DNA of 7,246 bases, from the NCBI GenBank assembly GCA_036830905.1, contig DAISNS010000094.1, positions 1 to 7,246 of the forward strand. Direction: 5' to 3'. Every line of letters starts with the position of its first letter. The first letter of the stretch is position 1. The notes beneath the pieces are model-generated. The model was not told the DNA's origin. It saw only the letters and a list, made by a program, of their open reading frames with translations, and ran no database searches. A program made the position numbers and the translations under genes. Below are positions 6,743 to 7,246 of the stretch, in pieces. This DNA comes from Thermocaproicibacter sp002397355 (GTDB lineage: Bacteria > Bacillota > Clostridia > Oscillospirales > Acutalibacteraceae).

Positions 6743-6771
6743 ATTATAACCCATGTTTTCTTTTTTGTACA
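6743..6771 (-). promoter_or_regulatory. Possible antisense promoter inside the RNA gene
   Basis: On the minus strand, TGTACA (6766-6771) and a perfect TATAAT (6743-6748) are 17 bp apart. A start near 6736 would give a transcript antisense to the candidate RNA and running toward the TrxB-like gene. The -35 box matches only four of six bases, and the site lies in a locally AT-rich stretch. Confidence 0.4.
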
Positions 6772-6781
6772 GGGGGTAACG

Positions 6782-6805
6782 ATGCGGATTGCGCGGCGGG
6801 CCTGA
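6782..6805 (+). CDS. Seven-codon ORF before the terminator, leader-peptide-like (doubtful)
   Basis: ATG at 6782 opens a frame reading MRIARRA and stop, with AGGGGG (6771-6776) 5 nt upstream. All three arginines are CGG codons. The stop lies 4 nt before the terminator stem that starts at 6810, the layout of a leader peptide and attenuator. Against this, no gene follows within the window, and the Shine-Dalgarno bases also take part in the proposed closing helix of the RNA. A chance ORF of this length is easy to obtain. Confidence 0.2.
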   Translation: MRIARRA

Positions 6806-6809
6806 GCGG

Positions 6810-6849
6810 CGCCGTATATGGATGAGGAATCCGTATACGGCGTTTTTTT
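6810..6849 (+). terminator. Strong intrinsic terminator of the candidate RNA
   Basis: A 14-bp stem (6810-6823 with 6829-6842, one G-U pair), a 5-nt GAGGA loop and seven T residues (6843-6849). It is the best terminator in the window and acts on the plus strand only, since no T-run follows on the other side. Confidence 0.92.
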
Positions 6850-6862
6850 GTGCTTCACACCA

Positions 6863-6938
6863 GGCTGCGGCCGGCGGGACGTGTTTTTCCGATCAATTCC
6901 CCCGAATTGGTTTATTCCCGCCGGCCGCGGCTGTTTTT
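6863..6938 (+). repeat. Long inverted repeat with nested hairpin and T-run
   Basis: The arms 6863-6879 and 6916-6932 are complementary over 17 positions including two G-T pairs. The 36-nt loop holds a second hairpin (6891-6898 with 6905-6912). Five T residues (6934-6938) follow the right arm, so on the plus strand it could act as a backup terminator for the RNA gene. Size and nesting also fit a palindromic mobile repeat. Confidence 0.6.
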
Positions 6939-6947
6939 GCGGTCTGC

Positions 6948-6967
6948 GCCCGGGGCGCGCCCCGGGC
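6948..6967. repeat. Perfect 20-bp palindrome
   Basis: GCCCGGGGCGCGCCCCGGGC reads the same on both strands without a loop. As RNA or single strand it would form a very stable hairpin; as duplex it could be a dimeric protein site. Its core GGGGCGC/GCGCCCC recurs in the hairpins at 5649-5670 and 7078-7096. Confidence 0.8.
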
Positions 6968-7087
6968 AGCGAAGCGCTGCATCTTCGCCCCGGCGGGCAG
7001 AGCGGTGAAAATCGTTCGCTTCGTGAGCCGGGAGAGCTTTCGGACACTCCCGGCAAACCAAACGAAAGGTTTTCGGCGCGCCCCACG

Positions 7088-7141
7088 CCGGGGCGCCGCG
7101 CGGCATCTGGCCGCCCGGGGCGTCGCGCGGCATCTGGCCGC
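7088..7141. repeat. 27-bp tandem duplication
   Basis: 7088-7114 and 7115-7141 are identical except for one transition (C at 7096, T at 7123). Each unit contains GCGGC-ATCTG-GCCGC, a small hairpin. The period is a multiple of three, but neither strand gives a credible protein here. Confidence 0.9.
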
Positions 7142-7246
7142 CGGCCCCGCAGCCGAAACCCGGACGGATTCCGCGGGCAGGACCGCGGAGAAAATTTTCC
7201 GGTTCCGCGACGGGGAATGAGACTTCCCGCCGGGGAAAAACTGTGG

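Larger units (their letters stand above)
6635..6849 (+). ncRNA. Candidate stand-alone structured RNA, family not recognised
   Basis: About 215 nt between a strong promoter and a strong terminator, without a plausible protein. Pairings I can trace: a closing helix joining TTAC-CTGTA (6629-6637) to TACAG and GTAA (6768-6772, 6776-6779) around a GGG bulge, though the first bases may precede the transcript start; CAAAAAG (6643-6649) with CTTTTTTG (6760-6767); GCAATG (6651-6656) with CATTGC (6730-6735); a hairpin of TGCAG/CTGCA (6655-6659, 6685-6689) topped by GCAGGTG/CACCTGC (6662-6668, 6675-6681) around GTGGAA; and GGAG/CTCC (6693-6696, 6704-6707). Some compete, for example GCAC/GTGC at 6640-6652. 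The 3' side between helices (6736-6759) is long and apparently unpaired. A rod with a large internal single-stranded region recalls 6S RNA in outline, but the branched top does not fit and I see no sequence match to 6S, SRP RNA, tmRNA, RNase P or a known riboswitch. Alternatives are a clostridial orphan RNA or an attenuated leader of a gene beyond the window. Confidence 0.65.
6850..7246. other. Noncoding, palindrome-rich stretch without a recognisable gene
   Basis: No frame on either strand shows family resemblance, a Shine-Dalgarno-linked start or normal composition; the open frames present are rich in Arg, Ala, Pro and Gly, as expected from GC-rich noncoding DNA. The stretch holds many hairpin-forming sequences: 6863-6932, 6948-6967, 6966-6980 (GCAGCG/CGCTGC), 7027-7054 (GCCGGGAG/CTCCCGGC), 7078-7096 (GCGCCCC/GGGGCGC), 7170-7189 (TCCGCGG/CCGCGGA) and 7224-7237 (TTCCC/GGGAA). 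It may be a long leader of a gene to the right, a cluster of mobile palindromic repeats, or decayed DNA. Confidence 0.6.

Noticed and set aside
5469..7086. Long minus-strand frames over the TrxB-like gene and the candidate RNA
   Set aside because: Arg/Pro-rich shadow translations without motifs; they cross the RNA gene and clear plus-strand coding.
6789..7220. 143-codon plus-strand frame in the terminal region
   Set aside because: It opens with TTG, runs through the strong terminator at 6810-6849, and has Arg/Ala-rich composition typical of GC-rich noncoding DNA.
1..7246. CRISPR array, insertion sequence or prophage genes
   Set aside because: No regularly spaced repeats, transposase, integrase or phage-like products; the only tandem repeat is the two-copy 27-bp unit.

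Overview
The window looks like a chromosomal piece of a GC-rich Gram-positive anaerobe, most likely a gut clostridium of the Oscillospiraceae/Ruminococcaceae type. The grounds are the textbook AGGAGG ribosome binding sites, hairpin-plus-T-run terminators, a clostridial-style pyruvate phosphate dikinase, the glmU-prs gene order usual in Firmicutes, and a thioredoxin-reductase-like flavoprotein of a kind common in clostridia. The taxon is an inference; no rRNA or other marker is present.

Left part (1-2131, minus strand): an operon with its own extended -10 promoter (2104-2131) carries a shortened glmU-like gene (UDP-GlcNAc pyrophosphorylase without a complete acetyltransferase domain), then prs (ribose-phosphate pyrophosphokinase), which runs off the left edge only a few codons before its expected end. 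Both enzymes feed activated sugars into biosynthesis: UDP-GlcNAc for the cell wall, and PRPP for nucleotides, histidine and tryptophan.

Middle (2132-5096, plus strand): an AT-rich divergent region holds an inverted repeat, a helically phased direct repeat, an extended -10 promoter and a leader of about 80 nt. It precedes ppdK, a complete 888-residue pyruvate phosphate dikinase whose codons end almost entirely in G or C, followed by a strong intrinsic terminator.

Right part (5097-6590, plus strand): a four-helix membrane protein of unknown function starts only 20 nt past the ppdK terminator. Next comes a TrxB-like flavoprotein that keeps the FAD site and the CxxC redox pair but has lost the usual NADPH 2'-phosphate-binding segment. 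A hairpin closes this gene.

Far right (6601-7246): there is no convincing protein gene. A strong promoter (TTGACT, 16 bp, TATAAT) and a strong terminator (6810-6849) bracket about 215 nt that can fold into a long-range closing helix, a second long-range helix and several local hairpins. This is a candidate stand-alone structured RNA and the most interesting item here. It carries a perfect TATAAT on the opposite strand in the segment predicted to be unpaired, and a seven-codon ORF with three CGG arginine codons just before the terminator. The last 400 bases are noncoding and unusually dense in GC-rich palindromes, with a 27-bp tandem duplication.
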